Part shown: positions 23,144-35,460 of the stretch, piece after piece
How positions within the stretch are numbered: position 1 is the first letter of the stretch
Layout: every line of letters begins with the position of its first letter
Assembly (NCBI GenBank): GCA_032433765.1
Contig: JAVIAB010000073.1
Span: 55,913,565 to 55,977,564 of the forward strand
Direction: 5' to 3'
Origin: Megaustenia siamemsis
Taxonomy: Eukaryota > Mollusca > Gastropoda > Stylommatophora > Ariophantidae
DNA length: 64,000 bases
Notes under the pieces: model-generated
Told to the model about the DNA's origin: nothing
Databases searched by the model: none
The model's input: the letters and a program-made list of their open reading frames with translations, nothing else
Program-made: the position numbers and the translations under genes

Positions 23144-24060
23144 AAGTGACATTTTACATTTTTGTCAACTTTGCACGGACCGGCACTATAGCTAATAGCC
23201 GGTACACAACTGTGACGTCTTGCAAGGCAACTACATCAATGTTCCTTCTCAGAGTGACCCATGTCTGGTCTACACCCTTCTTATGTTGTCACTGCACTGT
23301 CTAAAGTGTCCATTGAAAGCCACAGCTAACATTTGAGACTGCCCGGAGAGTTACTCCACGTCAATTGACCAACTAAACATCGCTCCATGATTTGAAAAGT
23401 GCCTATGAAAAGACGGCAGAGCGTACAATATGTAAATAATTATATGTTAAATATTATTTCGTACACAACTTTTGGCAAGTAAAAGTGACGCAATTCTTCC
23501 AGTGGTAATGTTTCCTTGTTTTGCAGGTGGGTCAGCAGGTGTTATGGAGTTCTAGCCTTGATATCTTTCTATGTGGTCAGGAAGAAGCTTTGAACGTTAA
23601 TGGATATCACTTACCCAAGTTGATATCCATAACCCAAACACAATGAGAAAATGCGATGTGACAATGTTAACCGTTCACAAGTAACGTCTGTGCTCAGAGA
23701 CAAGACTGCTTTTTGAAAAATTTAAAAATATTTTTAACTGTTTTGTGTTAATTTTAAGACATCCTTTAACGCTAAAGAGTTTCATAAATTTTCCGTACAC
23801 TGTGACTCCTGATCATCTTCAGATAGTTGTATTGTTTAATGTTTAAAACAATCCTGGATTAAGATGGAGGGCAGATTTAAAAGAAACAATACAACGAATG
23901 GACTGCTTTGGATTTGTGGATTACATCACTATTTGAATATACGGGAGTCTGCAAAACATGTAAAGTTACGGGGAGTCAGAGAAGAAAACTAGACGAGAAG
24001 GAAATACAATTTGTCCATGTACCAATCCTATAGTAAAACTTTCACTTGAGTTATTGAAAT
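23144..24060. other. No supported gene
   Basis: About 0.9 kb of unique sequence with no motif, array or element recognised. Confidence 0.4.
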
Positions 24061-24380
24061 CATTATTTATTTGCGGGTCATTATCATTGCACGCCGAACA
24101 TGTCCGTAAGTGTTCAGATCCCCTCCTCAGCTAGTCTCGCAGTATCCAGAGATTTATGACCCCAGTTCTGTATTGGTTGATTAGTCTTCTTATACGCCCA
24201 CTGGATTTCTCGTTTCTGGCTGTCGCTCATCTTAACTCCCATATCTTTCATCCGAAGGAGTGACGTGGACTTATGATTGTCGAAGTCCTGTGACCTTCCC
24301 ACATCTCAGACGGTATTGATGACGTCCACATAATCCATTGGCTGAGTGTCATTTAGTTCATTCTCAGCCATGTGGTGATG
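24061..24380 (-). mobile_element. RNase H-type LINE, 3' end
   Basis: Minus strand encodes GRSQDFDNHKSTSLLRMKDM and VKM, then a frameshifted stretch to the terminus tttgcgggtcattatcattg at 24070. It matches the C-terminal part of the element at 33.71 kb (GRTQDFDNHESTSLLRMKEV). The RNase H domain itself is not included. Confidence 0.85.
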
Positions 24381-26604
24381 TAGTTAGTGAATTCTAAAGA
24401 CGTCGTAGAGGTGATAAATCATACACATGATATCAAACAAATGATAACTGAGGTTAACTGTTTCTCCGACCTAAAGAATCTCGGAGTTCACACATCTTTA
24501 AATGAGTACCTTGATCGTTTGACCTGTCAAAACTATTCGACAACGAACTGTGAAGGGAGCGAGAAGAAGAGGCAGGAAAGGAAAGAGATGGGACCGTAAA
24601 TCCGAAAATGGGCAAGCCTAGACTTTGCAGATTCTCAAAGAATGACTAAAGATAGACATAAATTGAGAAGGCTAAAGAAGTCAGTTAGTGGTGCCCCAAT
24701 GATCCCGGATAATATAAGATAAAGTAGAATAATTGCTCTGAGACCATCTCTACCTTTTAACCACATCAAACGCTGGACAGAACACGAAAAAGAAATGAAG
24801 AGGAAGAAATATTTTAGCGATACAACTATGAAAAGATCGTTTTCGTCGTTTTAATTAGCACTCTTTCTCAAAAAGCGTTTGTGAGCACAGTTCGAATACA
24901 CCTCATGAGGTTCAGTAAATATTCTTCGTTTTAATTCTGTTTCATACTTAATATCATGTTGGCATCTCGCATCGTCGTTCCCAGCACAAAAATATATTAT
25001 TTTGTCATGTGTACTTACTATGTATACTCCATTGTCCCGTTTGTCACTTGGTAGCATCGCCTATTAAATGAATTCCTCTACCATGTGTCCATGTATTCAA
25101 AGAATCTACTGACAAAGCTGATGGGTTATAAAGTCCTCCTCTGAGAGTAAACATTCTCATTTAGTGGGAATAACATTGCTATGATTGCATTTGTGATTAA
25201 ATGAATCTTCTCTGTGTAAAAAAAAAATAAAAATGGCGGAAAACGTTATTAATTTCTTACAATTTTAAAGTTAGATATTAATTTGCAGGTTCGCTAAAGT
25301 AATAAATTACAAATTACTATTGATTGTGTTACTATCGCTATATCCACTGCAATATGCATCTTGAAGATCTTGATATCTGTTATCAGAGCCTGGGATAGGG
25401 CGCATACTGCATCCTTAACTTACTATTATATTATTACTATCCTGTTTTTTTTTTTTTAAATTAACATCCATTAAAGTTGTACCATGGGCAAGCGCTACTG
25501 AGACCACTAGGTTACGCCAATGGTATTTTGCACATCGCCAGCAGATACGAAAGTTCCCCATTACTGAAACCGATCAGATAAACATTTCTATCTGCCAGAA
25601 GTCAACACTGGAAGTGCAACACAACAATAGGTAATGGAAGTTATGAAGATAAATTACTAGACGTCACGGAAATGAATATTAAATTAAACAGATTCGTGAG
25701 TCGGCATGACGTACCCATTGTGATGATTGATGATTACGCACGTTGGTATGCTCCAATCGTAAACACATATTCACACGCAGTTGAACTGGTGGCACTTATT
25801 AACCTGTTTGTCAAGAACAATCCTCAGTTTGCCAACCAGAAATATGAACATTTACATGTCACTTCCGTTTAGTACCGCATACAGATGCAAATAGAGCACA
25901 CAAATGAACAATGGCGACGCTCTTGTTGGCAGGTTTTTACTGAATGTCTTTTCGCGCTGGAAAACAATTGATTAATCACTCATTGAAAGTATCTAACCTC
26001 TGTGTGCTCGTAAAAAGTGCTATTAACAAAAAATGTAAATAGTGACTCGCATGTATGTTATTTGTTGAGGAAATACAAATTGTTGCCACAAAACAAAAGA
26101 TTTTATTTAAACAAGGTATGAATGCTATAAATAACTTTTATCAATCTGAAAACACCTCAGGCAGTAGTGTAAAATCATGCGTTTAGTGTGATCTCTTTTT
26201 TCAAATTTTTGACTTGAAAGAAAAACATTAAAGTAGCTCCTGCTCTCATAATGGATTCAGTTCTTTCGTGAGACATTACTATTACCTTAGACAAAGTGTT
26301 TCCTCACAATGCTCAGTACACTTTCTATGAAGGATATTCTCGTGTCTTGGAAAAAAAAAACTGTATCCACTTGGATTATTCTAGTATGAAGTATTCACAT
26401 ACATCGTAAGAAAGTAATCTACAACAATGCGCCATGCTTTTAATAATGAACTATACTTTAATTCGAGAACAAGACAACAATACAGCTATTATCCCACTCA
26501 CGTCGTAGGTTACATAAGAGAACGAGTTTTATCTCGATCGACGCCTTCTAGGTTCACCCAGCCTCAAATGGTACCTGATATTTCATGGGAAATACAGAGA
26601 GTAG
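24381..26604. other. 2.2 kb with no recognised gene or repeat
   Basis: Plus-strand frames at 24387-24599 (70 aa), 25672-25872 (66 aa) and 26427-26615 (62 aa) and a minus frame at 24851-25057 have no motif I know. The 25672 frame is less biased in composition than most shadows, but lacks flanking splice or promoter evidence. Poly(A) and poly(T) runs occur near 25220, 25445 and 26350. Confidence 0.35.
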
Positions 26605-26613
26605 TGACGCAGT

Positions 26614-26857
26614 AAAAAAAAGTAAAGTAAAGAGCCCCGTCACGCCAAGTGGCGTACAGGGAATATGGTGTTAGTGACCACACATTTTTATAGACCTACG
26701 ACACATGTTTTTTGCGGTAATGTGGTCGATACTACGCTCGTGTCGCTTTATTTTCCCACAAAAAAAACGGTGCCCATTTAAGGCTGGGTGAACCCGGAAA
26801 CCGTTGATCAGTTTCGAACCTGACAAGCTGTCCTTTGTAGTCCAGTGCACTAACCAA
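26614..26857 (-). mobile_element. tRNA-derived SINE (family T), with TSD
   Basis: Minus-oriented family T copy. The tactttactttttttt-type tail is at the left and the head (ttggttagtgcactggacta) at the right, slightly 5'-truncated in the A box. The B-box region is retained (aggttcgaaactg). Flanked by a perfect 9-bp TSD tgacgcagt at 26605-26613 and 26858-26866. Confidence 0.9.
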
Positions 26858-26866
26858 TGACGCAGT

Positions 26867-27760
26867 GCTCACCATGTTTCTTAAAATATTCAGAATGTAG
26901 AAATAAAACATGAGCACTAACATTACATTTACTATACACCTCAGGGCCTTTCCTTTCTTCTCCAGAACACCGAGTATTTTTTATGAAAACAGCAAACATA
27001 AAAACATAGTGATGATTCATTATTCGGCCTTTATGGTTCCTATTATTGACACTTGAACATGGCTCCCCTTGGTTAAAAGTTCGCCATACAAAAAAAAAAA
27101 AAAATACAAAACGAGTTATAAAAACGATAGATTTATAAGGGAGGGGAGGGAACCTATAGGTTTGGCCACAGACAAGCAGAACGTCTAAATCACAAAGATA
27201 CAAATGAGGGTTTTCATGAGAGTATTTTGTAAAGAAATATTTACTTTACGGCATGTATATCGTAAATGAATTCAATGTGACAGTGAATTTCTTCAATAAC
27301 GCTGAAGATGCAACGAACACGTAAACCATTACTCAGCTGGAAGCATGCTGTAAATGACAGAGAGCTATTCAAGTGACGAGCTAGTTACGCGATGCGCGCA
27401 ACAAATAAGCCTGAAAAAGGAGCTCCATGCGGGACGCGACATAATGATGCATACTTGAGAAACGTGCGAACATTGAAAACTGTCTCTGTGATCTATTTTA
27501 GTATTGAAGGCAATTTGAATACAAATGAGCAATTACGGAATAGAAAGGGAAATACAGATAGTAATCAACTCTTACCAAATGTTGATTCTTGGTGTCGTTA
27601 TCATAATCCATAGATCACGGCACGCGTTATTTGTTTGTGCTTGCTAATGAAGACATGGGGGATTCTCTTGAAAAATCATGAATTTATTCTCCAAGCGGGG
27701 GATGATATAAGTGGCTATTGAACTAGTCAAGGCTCAGTATTCACAATGTTCATAGATCAT
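26867..27760. other. No supported gene
   Basis: Contains an A15 run near 27090. Open frames on both strands (26850-27203 minus, 27392-27613 plus) are unrecognised. Confidence 0.4.
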
Positions 27761-27764
27761 AATC

Positions 27765-28890
27765 ATCATCAAGTACCGTGCCTACTGGCGTAGGTGATCA
27801 TGTCTCTCCATAGTTTTCAATCTCGGTAGCTATTTATCATTTCTGTTATTGACCTTCTGCCAAGCCATTCTCTTAAGCTGTCTTTTATTTTTTTCTCTTT
27901 GCTTCCCTATATCCCTTCGTTCCTCAATTTTGCCAGTTGTTACAATATATTCCAGCTGTTCTCTTCTCATTACATGGCCAAAAAATTATGTTTGTCTCTT
28001 CCTAATATTGGAAATTAGTTCTCTCTTTGCTTTGACCTCTTTCAGAACGTTTTCATTACTCTTCTTAGCTGTCCATGGTACTCTCAACATTCTTCTGTAA
28101 AACCACAATTCTACAAACTCCAGTGATTTTCTTGTCTCTTGTGCTATTGTCCATGATTCGCATCCATATGTTAAGACTGGCTCTACATAACATTTAAGAA
28201 CTCTTTTAATTGTTTCTATTGTCAAAAATGGATTGCATAGTATCTTTCTCATTTTTTTTGGAAAGCTGCTTTTGCCTGAGCCATTCTGCATTTCACTCTT
28301 TTGTACAGCTTCCGTCTAAGGTTAACATTGTTCCCAAATATTTAAATTCATTTACCTGTTTTAATATTGTTCCACTTCTTGTTATTTTGCACTGAGGTTA
28401 TGTCTTTTTTCTTTTTTGTTACCATTACCTCTGTCTTGTTGCTATTAAGGCTGAGTCCTTTATTTTGCTGTCCTTCACTATAATGTCCAACATTTCTTGT
28501 AACTCATTTTCACTTTTAGCGGTTAAGACTATCATCAGCATACCTTAGATTATTTATATTATGACCTCCAATTGCTATTCCAGGTATGTCCCTTATGGAT
28601 CTTAAAATAATCTCACTATAAATAGTAAACAAATTTGGTGACAGCACACAACCCTGTCTAACGCCCTGTTTTATTTGTTGAAACATTCCCAATTGGTTTC
28701 CAGTTCTTATGGCCGTTGTTTGTTGCCAGTACATGTTCTTTATTATTCTTAGATCTTTGCTGTCTACGTTTATGCTTTCTAAAATTTTGATTAATTCTTG
28801 GTGCTTTATTTTATCAAATGCCTTGGTGTAATCTATGAAACATAGGTATAAATCTGTTTTCACCTCTATGGCTCTTTCTACTAAAGATCT
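27765..28890 (-). mobile_element. LINE with reverse transcriptase domain (longest RT copy)
   Basis: RNA-directed DNA polymerase of a non-LTR retrotransposon. Minus frame 28516-28863 (115 aa) has motif A FIDYTKAFDKI, motif B GVRQGCVLSP and motif C NNLRYADD, the catalytic Asp pair. After a frameshifted stretch, minus frame 27986-28291 carries VLTYGCESWTI and WFYRRMLRVPWTAKKSNENV, then the FFGHVMRREQLEYIVTTGK block. The 3' terminus is at about 27768 (atcatcaagtaccgtgcct). The endonuclease and N-terminal RT are absent and frameshifts break the frame, so it is 5'-truncated and dead. It belongs to the same family as 8637-9095, 9205-9690 and 49262-49720. Short gat-rich 3' ends would suit an RTE-like clade, but I have not assigned it. 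Confidence 0.9.
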
Positions 28891-29320
28891 CTTAGATCAT
28901 CTTCCTATAAATCGCAAGTAGATACCAGAATTAGAGCCAAATTTATAATGACAATGTCTACAGGCATGTACGGAGTATGTCGACATATTTTCACTCCTGG
29001 TGCAAGGAACAACGAATAGGTCACAAGCCAACAAAGGAAAAATTTGTCCGGACATGGTAGAAAGAAAAAAATTCCGTGGAAAATCAGACAGAAAACACGT
29101 GAAGCAAACAAGTCAGGAAAAAGAACGTCAGAAGCGAACCAAGAATTGGAGCGAGTCAGAAATAAAACTTCTATTTCTAGTCGGGGAAATAAGCAAAAAA
29201 AAGTCTGGTGGAAAGACAAAATGGAAACATCTGGAAAGCAGTAACAGTTCCTGCGGGATATCATTGTGCGAGTTGCATAGCAGTAGAGTAACGACAGTTG
29301 CCAGTGGGAGCAAGTCTAAA
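28891..29320. other. No supported gene
   Basis: A plus-strand 132-aa Lys/Ser-rich frame (29000-29398) runs into the array that follows and is compositionally biased; I do not call it a gene. Confidence 0.4.
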
Positions 29321-30352
29321 AGAAAATGTCCAGAGAAAAGCAGTATGAAAATGTCCAGAGAAAAGCAGCATAAAAATGTCCAGAGAAAAGCAGCATAAAA
29401 ATGTCCAGAGAAAAGCAGTATGAAAATGTCCATAGCTGGCTTAGACGAAAGCGTTAGGAACAAACTAGACACAAGAAAAAAAAAGATTCAGAGCAATGCA
29501 GGTTAGGTCAAGCCAAAGAAAATTCGGAGCGATAAAGTAAAAATACATGAGGTGCTAATTCAGAAAGATGTGCAAGATGGACTTGGTGGAAAATGGACGA
29601 GAGCTTGAGAGCAAAATGTGGAAGGAGAATTTGGGAGGCAAATTTCGGAGTAGAATTTGGAAGACACATGTAAGAGAAGAACTTTGGATAAAAATGCCGG
29701 TGAAGAACTTGAGATCAAGTGTCGGAGAAGCAGTTGGGATAAAATGTTGGAGAATAACTAGGGATAAAGTGTCGGAGATGAACTTGCGATTAAATGTCGG
29801 AGAAGAACTTGTGATAAAGTGTCGGAGAAGAACTTGTGATAAAGTGTCGGAGAAGAACTTGTGATAAAGTGTCGGAGAAGAACTTGTGATAAAGTGTCGG
29901 AGAAGAACTTGTGATAAAGTGTCGGAGAAGAACTTGTGATAAAGTGTCGGAGAAGAACTTGTGATAAAGTGTCGGAGAAGAACTTGTGATAAAATGCCGG
30001 TGAAGAACTTGAGATCAAGTGTCGGAGATGAACTTGCGATTAAATGTCAGAGAAGAACTTGTGATAAAATGTCGGAGAAGAACTTGTGATAAAATGTCGG
30101 AGAAGAACTTGTGATAAAATGTCGAAGAAGAACTTGTGATAAAATGTCGGAGAAGAACTTGTGATTAAATGTCGGAGAACTTGTGATAAAATGTCGGAGA
30201 AGAACTTGTGATTAAATGTCGGAGAACTTGTGATAAAATGTCGGAGAAGAACTTGTGATTAAATGTCGGAGAACTTGTGATAAAATGTCGGAGAAGAACT
30301 TGTGATTAAATGTCGGAGAACTTGTGATAAAATGTCGGAGAAGAACTTAGAA
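29321..30352. repeat. 25-bp tandem repeat, two related blocks
   Basis: Left block (29326-29430): four copies of a 25-bp unit atgtccagagaaaagcagca plus taaaa. Right block (about 29695-30350): some 26 units of a 25-bp relative, atgtcggagaagaacttgtg plus ataaa. Within the right block, a uniform run (29800-29985) and a 19/25-bp alternating run (30150-30340, every second unit shortened) are visible. About 270 bp of degenerate sequence separates the blocks. Confidence 0.93.
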
Positions 30353-30640
30353 CGAAAAAAAGGTAGGGACAAACCATGATGGATATGTTGGGAATAATTA
30401 ATAAAATATGCGTATATATTCACAACCAGAAAAAATCACATTAATAATATAATGAAATATAATAACAGATACAGATGTAATGGAAACAAGCACAGAGTAA
30501 AAATGGGCCGCTGTAATAAAGGTGGAAAATTGAGTATAAAGAGGATATAAATAAATAGCGCATGCTTTTCATGTTTACGTTAGAAGTCCATCTCAACTGA
30601 GAATATTAAAAAAATTGCTAATGAAAAGAGGTAAAGTTAA
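30353..30640. other. AT-rich DNA, nothing recognised
   Basis: No supported feature between two arrays. Confidence 0.4.
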
Positions 30641-30845
30641 TACAAATTTGAGTGAATCAATGTATCTTCGCATAGTAAAACAACTTTAAATACTATAATG
30701 AAGGTAAAGTTAATACACATTGGAGTGAATCAATATATCTTCGCATAGTAAAACAACTTTAAATACTATAATGAAGGTAAAGTTAATACACATTGGAGTG
30801 AATCAATATATCTTCGCATAGTAAAACAACTTTAAATACTATAAT
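30641..30845. repeat. 73-bp tandem repeat, about three copies
   Basis: Nearly three copies of a 73-bp unit containing gagtgaatcaatatatcttc and gtaaaacaactttaaatac. The last unit is entered by the family C element, whose TSD is made from repeat sequence. Confidence 0.93.
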
Positions 30846-31204
30846 GGAGGTAAAGTCGCCTTCCAGTACAGACCTGGAAGTTGTCAGCGACGCACAGCTG
30901 ATGGCTTGCGATAGGATCGGTGAACCAGAACCATCAAGACCCTACTCCAGGTCTCCGTGGTGCCTCCAGTAACAGACAAACCTGTCAAGTCTGTCAAAGC
31001 GAGAAGGGTTCGAAGTGGGAAGACAACCCGGTACTCAAAAATAAGATGGTGAAGCCGGATGTGTTGGGCCGATATTACGTTGGCGCAAATATTACAGTTT
31101 TACTATAAACCACAACACAACGCAGACACACCCACTTAAGGTCCTCTTAAGGGCGGATGATGAGAAGGTGTATTCCTTTAGTCATAGGGCGAACACAAGC
31201 AATC
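30846..31204 (+). mobile_element. Family C retroposon, full length, with TSD
   Basis: 359 bp, from ggaggtaaagtcgcc to a short caag-rich tail. Perfect 12-bp TSD aaatactataat at 30834-30845 and 31205-31216. Also found at 50942-51301 with its own TSD and as a partial copy at 43412-43640. Contains a short B-box-like gggttcgaa near 31005, but this is not conserved in the other copies, so a pol III origin is unproven. Confidence 0.9.
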
Positions 31205-31216
31205 AAATACTATAAT

Positions 31217-31550
31217 TTTCAGCTCTTTAGTTTTATGTAGCCAGTCTTGACATTGTGGAAGTGTATCCTGAAAAACCGAAATATAAAGGCTTTTAAAGAT
31301 GATTGAATTGTGGCTTTACTAAAGACATTTTTGATTACATTTACAGCTAAAAAGAAAAACGAGGATGTTCTTAGTGACAAAGCAACAAACATAGCGCATT
31401 ACCAACGTAAGGAGAAAACCATCATACTTTAATTGGCCATGTATAATGAAGGGAACAGGTGGAACATATTGTGATAGTTGGAAAGAAACTTAGAAGGAAA
31501 AGTTACTATGTAATTTACTTAATGGTTTGATAGGAATTCAAAAAAGGTAC
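31217..31550. other. AT-rich DNA, nothing recognised
   Basis: No supported feature. Confidence 0.4.
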
Positions 31551-31559
31551 TATAATAAG

Positions 31560-31818
31560 AAGGGAGCCACGATAGCGCAATGGTTAGTGAACTGGACTAC
31601 AAAGGACAAAGAGGTAGGGTTCGTTCCCAACCGACGGCTCCGGTTCACCCAGCTTTTAATGGGTACCGGATTTTTTTTATGGGAAATTAAAGCGGCAAGG
31701 GCGTAATACCGACCATATTATCCCAAAAATCATGTGTTGAAGGTCAGTAAAAATTATGGTCACTAACACCATATTCCCTATACGCCACTTGGCGTGACGG
31801 GGGTACTTTACTTTACTA
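31560..31818 (+). mobile_element. tRNA-derived SINE (family T), complete, with TSD
   Basis: Best family T copy. The tRNA-like head has an A box tagcgcaatggttag at 31573 and a B box ggttcgttccc at 31618-31628, spaced as in a tRNA promoter for RNA polymerase III. A body shared with the other copies follows, then a tactttactttac tail. TSD tataataag (9 bp) at 31551-31559 and 31819-31827. The matching actata upstream suggests a slightly longer duplication with a 2-bp indel. Internal promoter and tail are intact, so transcription is conceivable. Confidence 0.95.
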
Positions 31819-31829
31819 TATAATAAGCG

Positions 31830-32268
31830 ACTGTAGAGATGGTAATGAATGAGCATCACGTCAGGAGGCATGATAATCAATCACTATTATTATTTTCTTG
31901 CAACGTTGATTAATTGTTATTTATTAGTTCTGTTTTAATTTCATGGATGAAGATTTTATGTTGAGATGTTGGGAAAACTCATGCTGTGTCATCGCTCATG
32001 TAAAGCCGTCAGAATACATTTCGCATTGTTATTCACTTCATTATAGAAGGGAACGGGCCAATCAAAATTCACCATTAAAATTAGAAGAATCTTTATGATC
32101 ATAGAAAGCATTAATATTAATGGCCACAGCAAGAGTTGATATTAATGGCCACAGCAAGTGCTCATATTAATTACCACAGCAGGCATTATAATTATTAATA
32201 TTTAAAAGCAATTATTAAGCGCTCTTATTTTAAACATAAAAAGAAAATTGATACATCATCATTGTTTT
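31830..32268. other. AT-rich DNA with a small 28-bp repeat
   Basis: At 32110-32180 a ~28-bp unit containing attaatggccacagcaag is repeated about three times. Nothing else recognised. Confidence 0.6.
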
Positions 32269-32705
32269 CTACATATTAATTTTCTATCATCATTTATGTC
32301 GTGCATGTTGACTAGGCGATCGTGTTCCACAATTCTCTGTCCAAGGTGCACTGAATCAATTCTATAGAATCTTCTATCATTGTTGTCCGCGACACTTCTC
32401 CTGCACTTTGCCATTTGTAACCAAACTTTCCAAGTGTTTTAATTTTCCTGTTCTCATGATATACACCAAAAAATGTCAGTTGTATCTTTCTGGTGTTTTT
32501 ATGAGCTCTCTTTTTGTGCTAACAGAGAATGTCCTCGTTTGTCCTTTTAGCTGTCCTAGGACTCTCATCAACATTCTCTTGAGAAATGTCTTCTATGTGG
32601 CCTCTAACCGTCTTTTCATTTTTTTTTTTTTTGGTCTACTGTCCATGATTGCGTCTGTAGGTCATAAGTGGCTCTACATAGCCCCTATAAACTCCCTATT
32701 CCTTT
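32269..32705 (-). mobile_element. LINE C-terminal region, decayed
   Basis: Read on the minus strand, the right end (about 32700-32640) gives a degraded YGATYDAIMDSR-like block and the middle the 'GPRTAKRTNEDILC' pattern equivalent to PWTAKKSNENVL in other copies. The left end is a catcatcattt-type terminus. Several frameshifts. A T14 run at 32620 interrupts it. Confidence 0.6.
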
Positions 32706-33090
32706 AAGCCCTACCTATCAGGGTTACGTGAAGCCATAAGAGCAGGTTGTGGATGGAGGTTCAGGAGCTGTCGACAGAGATTGCTAATTATGGTTCTCGC
32801 TTCACAATAGCAGACAGTGGGTATGTAGAGTGCAAGTAGAGTATTATCTGAGATACCGACTACTGCAGCCACTGCCATGAAGGAAAGCAATGCCAAGCTA
32901 CCTTCTCATCATGCAAGGAAAAAATCTTATCCAGAAACAAAGCGATATCTACAGCTGACGACATTAATTTTCTATTTCCGACCTAATAAAACACACACAC
33001 AGAATATGAAACTATATCTGTTTTGTTGTCGAAATAAATGCTAGCAAGAATAAGCTTCTTCTTTCTTCTTTTCTCTTTCACTGATACCTA
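32706..33090. other. No supported gene
   Basis: Short unrecognised sequence with a (CA)5 tract near 32992. Confidence 0.4.
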
Positions 33091-33093
33091 AAA

Positions 33094-33640
33094 GGTGTCG
33101 TGGTTTATATCATTTGTCGTTCTTGTGCTGCTCGAATTGTCTGAATTAGTGATTTTCCTTTGTTGTTACATGTCTCTGTCACTGCATCTATCCATCTTCT
33201 TCTGGGTCTTCCTCTTGGTCTTTTTCCATGCATTCTCGAGAAGAACGCCCTTGATGGTGATTGGTAAGGATTCATTCTGACCAGGTGGCCAAGCCATTTA
33301 AGTTGTTGTTGTTCTATATATTCTTGGCAGGGTTTTGTTCCTACCATTTTTCTTATGGTTTCATTTGGTATTCTATCTCTTCTTGTGTTGTTTGTTACTT
33401 TTCTCAAGCATCGCATCTCATATGTATTGATCTTTCTTAAATGTGATTTAGAAAGGGTCCATGTTTGACTTTCATAGCACAAAGTTGGTATGAAGATACT
33501 ATTTATCATTTGTTGTTTAGCTAGCATAGAAAAGTTTGGATGTCTTAACAATGGTGAAAGCTGGTATGTGACAGCATTTGCTTTTTGTATTCTCATGTCA
33601 ATTTCTCTGTCTAATTTAAGAATAAGCAATAGGTGTAAAT
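33094..33640 (-). mobile_element. LINE C-terminal domain with long intact frame
   Basis: A single minus-strand frame of 174 aa (33105-33629) covers the post-RT region: EIDMRIQKANAVTYQLSPLL, then INSIFIPTLCYESQTWTLSK, NTYEMRCLRKV, the QQLKWLGHLVRMNPYQSPSR block and a KRPRGRPRRRWIDAV terminus. The order and spacing match the C-terminus of a LINE ORF2. The open frame suggests this is a younger copy than most others here. No RT core precedes it. Confidence 0.88.
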
Positions 33641-33707
33641 ATTACAAAGGGTCATCACCAACCTAAATGCCAGTATTAGTATTCACTCACTATATATATA
33701 AATACTG

Positions 33708-34600
33708 AGTTATTGAGTTATTTGCGGGTCATCATCGTGGCACTCCGATCATGTCCATAGGTACTCATATCCCCTCCTCAGCAAGTCTCGCAGCGTCCAG
33801 CGACTGACGACTCCAGTTCTGTGAGGTTGATAAGTCTTCTTACACGCCCACTAAGTTTCTCGTTTCTGGCTGTGCCCATCTTAACTCCCACCTCTTTCAT
33901 CCGAAGGAGTGACGTGGACTCATGGTTGTCGAAGTCCTGTGTCCTTCCCACTTCCCGGAGGGCATTGATGATGTCCGCCCGATCCATTGGTTGACCATCT
34001 TCAACAACAGCGCAGCTAGTCAACATGTCCCCTCTTTCATTTCCCCGTACTCCCGCCTCCACTTAGACAAACATGACCTTACGTATTTTTGACTTCTGCA
34101 ATGACTCTACCCGTTGCATACGTACAGATCCCGCCTCCACTTTTCTTATCATGCTCATCGAATCACTCAGTATACAGGCGTGGGTGTAGCCTTGTGGCTC
34201 TAACCAGATGAATGCTTTGGTGCTGCCATCACCTCCATCGTCATGCTACTCGTGGTCATGACGTATGCACCATTGTTTTCCTTGACTACTTTGCCTGCCA
34301 AGCGTGCTGTAAATGCCCATGTACTCCTTTGGCGTCGTATTACAGATCCGTCTGTATCGATGACTGCATCTTTTTCATCAGTGTTATCCCAGATCCGACC
34401 GTTGACCTCCGCATTGACCACGATTCCTGTTCTCTACATTTCCTGTCGAGTGTGACAATATACGAGAATGTTTCACTGAATTACGTAGACATCGGTATCT
34501 ACTCCTCGCCATCATTTTTATTGGTAAGCCTACAGACCTGTTTGATGACATCTTCTGCTCGGTCCACTATGATTTGCCTCTTCTTTTTAGTCTGACAACC
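33708..34600 (-). mobile_element. LINE 3' half with RNase H domain
   Basis: Minus-strand frame 34200-34421 has the RNase H signature VIDTDGSVIRRQRSTWAFTA and TTSSMTMEVMAA, with the first catalytic Asp and the Glu of the second motif visible. The following frame 33778-34062 reads VEAGVRGNERGDMLTSCAVV, in place of the usual 'GH.GV.GNE.AD' block, then DGQPMDRADIINALREVGRT and NHESTSLLRMKEVGVKM. RNase H downstream of RT is a feature of the I-superfamily of non-LTR elements. Frameshifts separate the pieces. Sisters: 24061-24380 and 2577-2692. Confidence 0.85.
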
Positions 34601-35188
34601 TTCCCTGAGCTGAGCTCATTATATACAAATATACTTGGATATAAATGTCATGATTTTTAGCAAAGCGCATAATTTAATTTATTATTTTTTTGTAAATATG
34701 AAGAACAATTAATAAAGTGATGTGATGAATAAATTTGACACAGAACTGAAGGTTATGATAAATAATTTTATCACTTCAAATACACTGATGCTTATAAATA
34801 AAACACAATCAATTCTCCCCGAGTTGACATAGAGCAATGCCGTCTCATGTAATAATTGTGTCCGTAACGAATCTCTCATTGCGAGTCTGTTTTGCATTTC
34901 CGAAAGGTTCTTGCAGACATACTTTATCTCGGGTTGCTATCATCATAGAGTTAACTTATATATTTTGTGCATCTTTCCATTGTCTTCTCCTATCCCGTTA
35001 TATTTCCTTTCTTTGGTTTTACATATCCTGAAACTTTGACTTCCTTTCTTCCTGTTAATTCATTTAACTGATTGTGCATACATTTTGAGTCTTTCTTTTG
35101 TTGTTGTTTTTTTTTCCATTTCTTCACATGTCTTCTTTAACGATCCTTCCTTTTTGCTTCGCTGTATTTGTTTTGGATCTCTTTGTGC
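34601..35188. other. No supported gene
   Basis: AT-rich unique DNA leading into the following array. Confidence 0.4.
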
Positions 35189-35460
35189 AATATTTTTAAT
35201 TCCTGACTGTATACAAAGAATATATGCTGCATAATATTTCCAATATTTTTAATTCCTGACTGTATACAAAGAATATATGCTGCATAATATTTCCAATATT
35301 TTTAATTCCTGACTGTATACAAAGAATATATGCTGCATAATATTTCCAATATTTTTAATTCCTGACTGTATACAAAGAATATATGCTGCATAATATTTCC
35401 AATATTTTTAATTCCTGACTGTATACAAAGAATATATGCTGCATAATATTTCCAATATTT
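35189..35460. repeat. 53-bp tandem array, five copies
   Basis: Exact 53-bp period (starts 35189, 35242, 35295, 35348, 35401), plus a partial unit at 35454. The unit contains attcctgactgtatacaaag and atatgctgcataatatttcc. Copies look identical, so the array is young. Confidence 0.97.

Noticed and set aside
22642..23195. Small frames across family A as host genes
   Set aside because: They lie within a TSD-flanked retroposon present in three copies.
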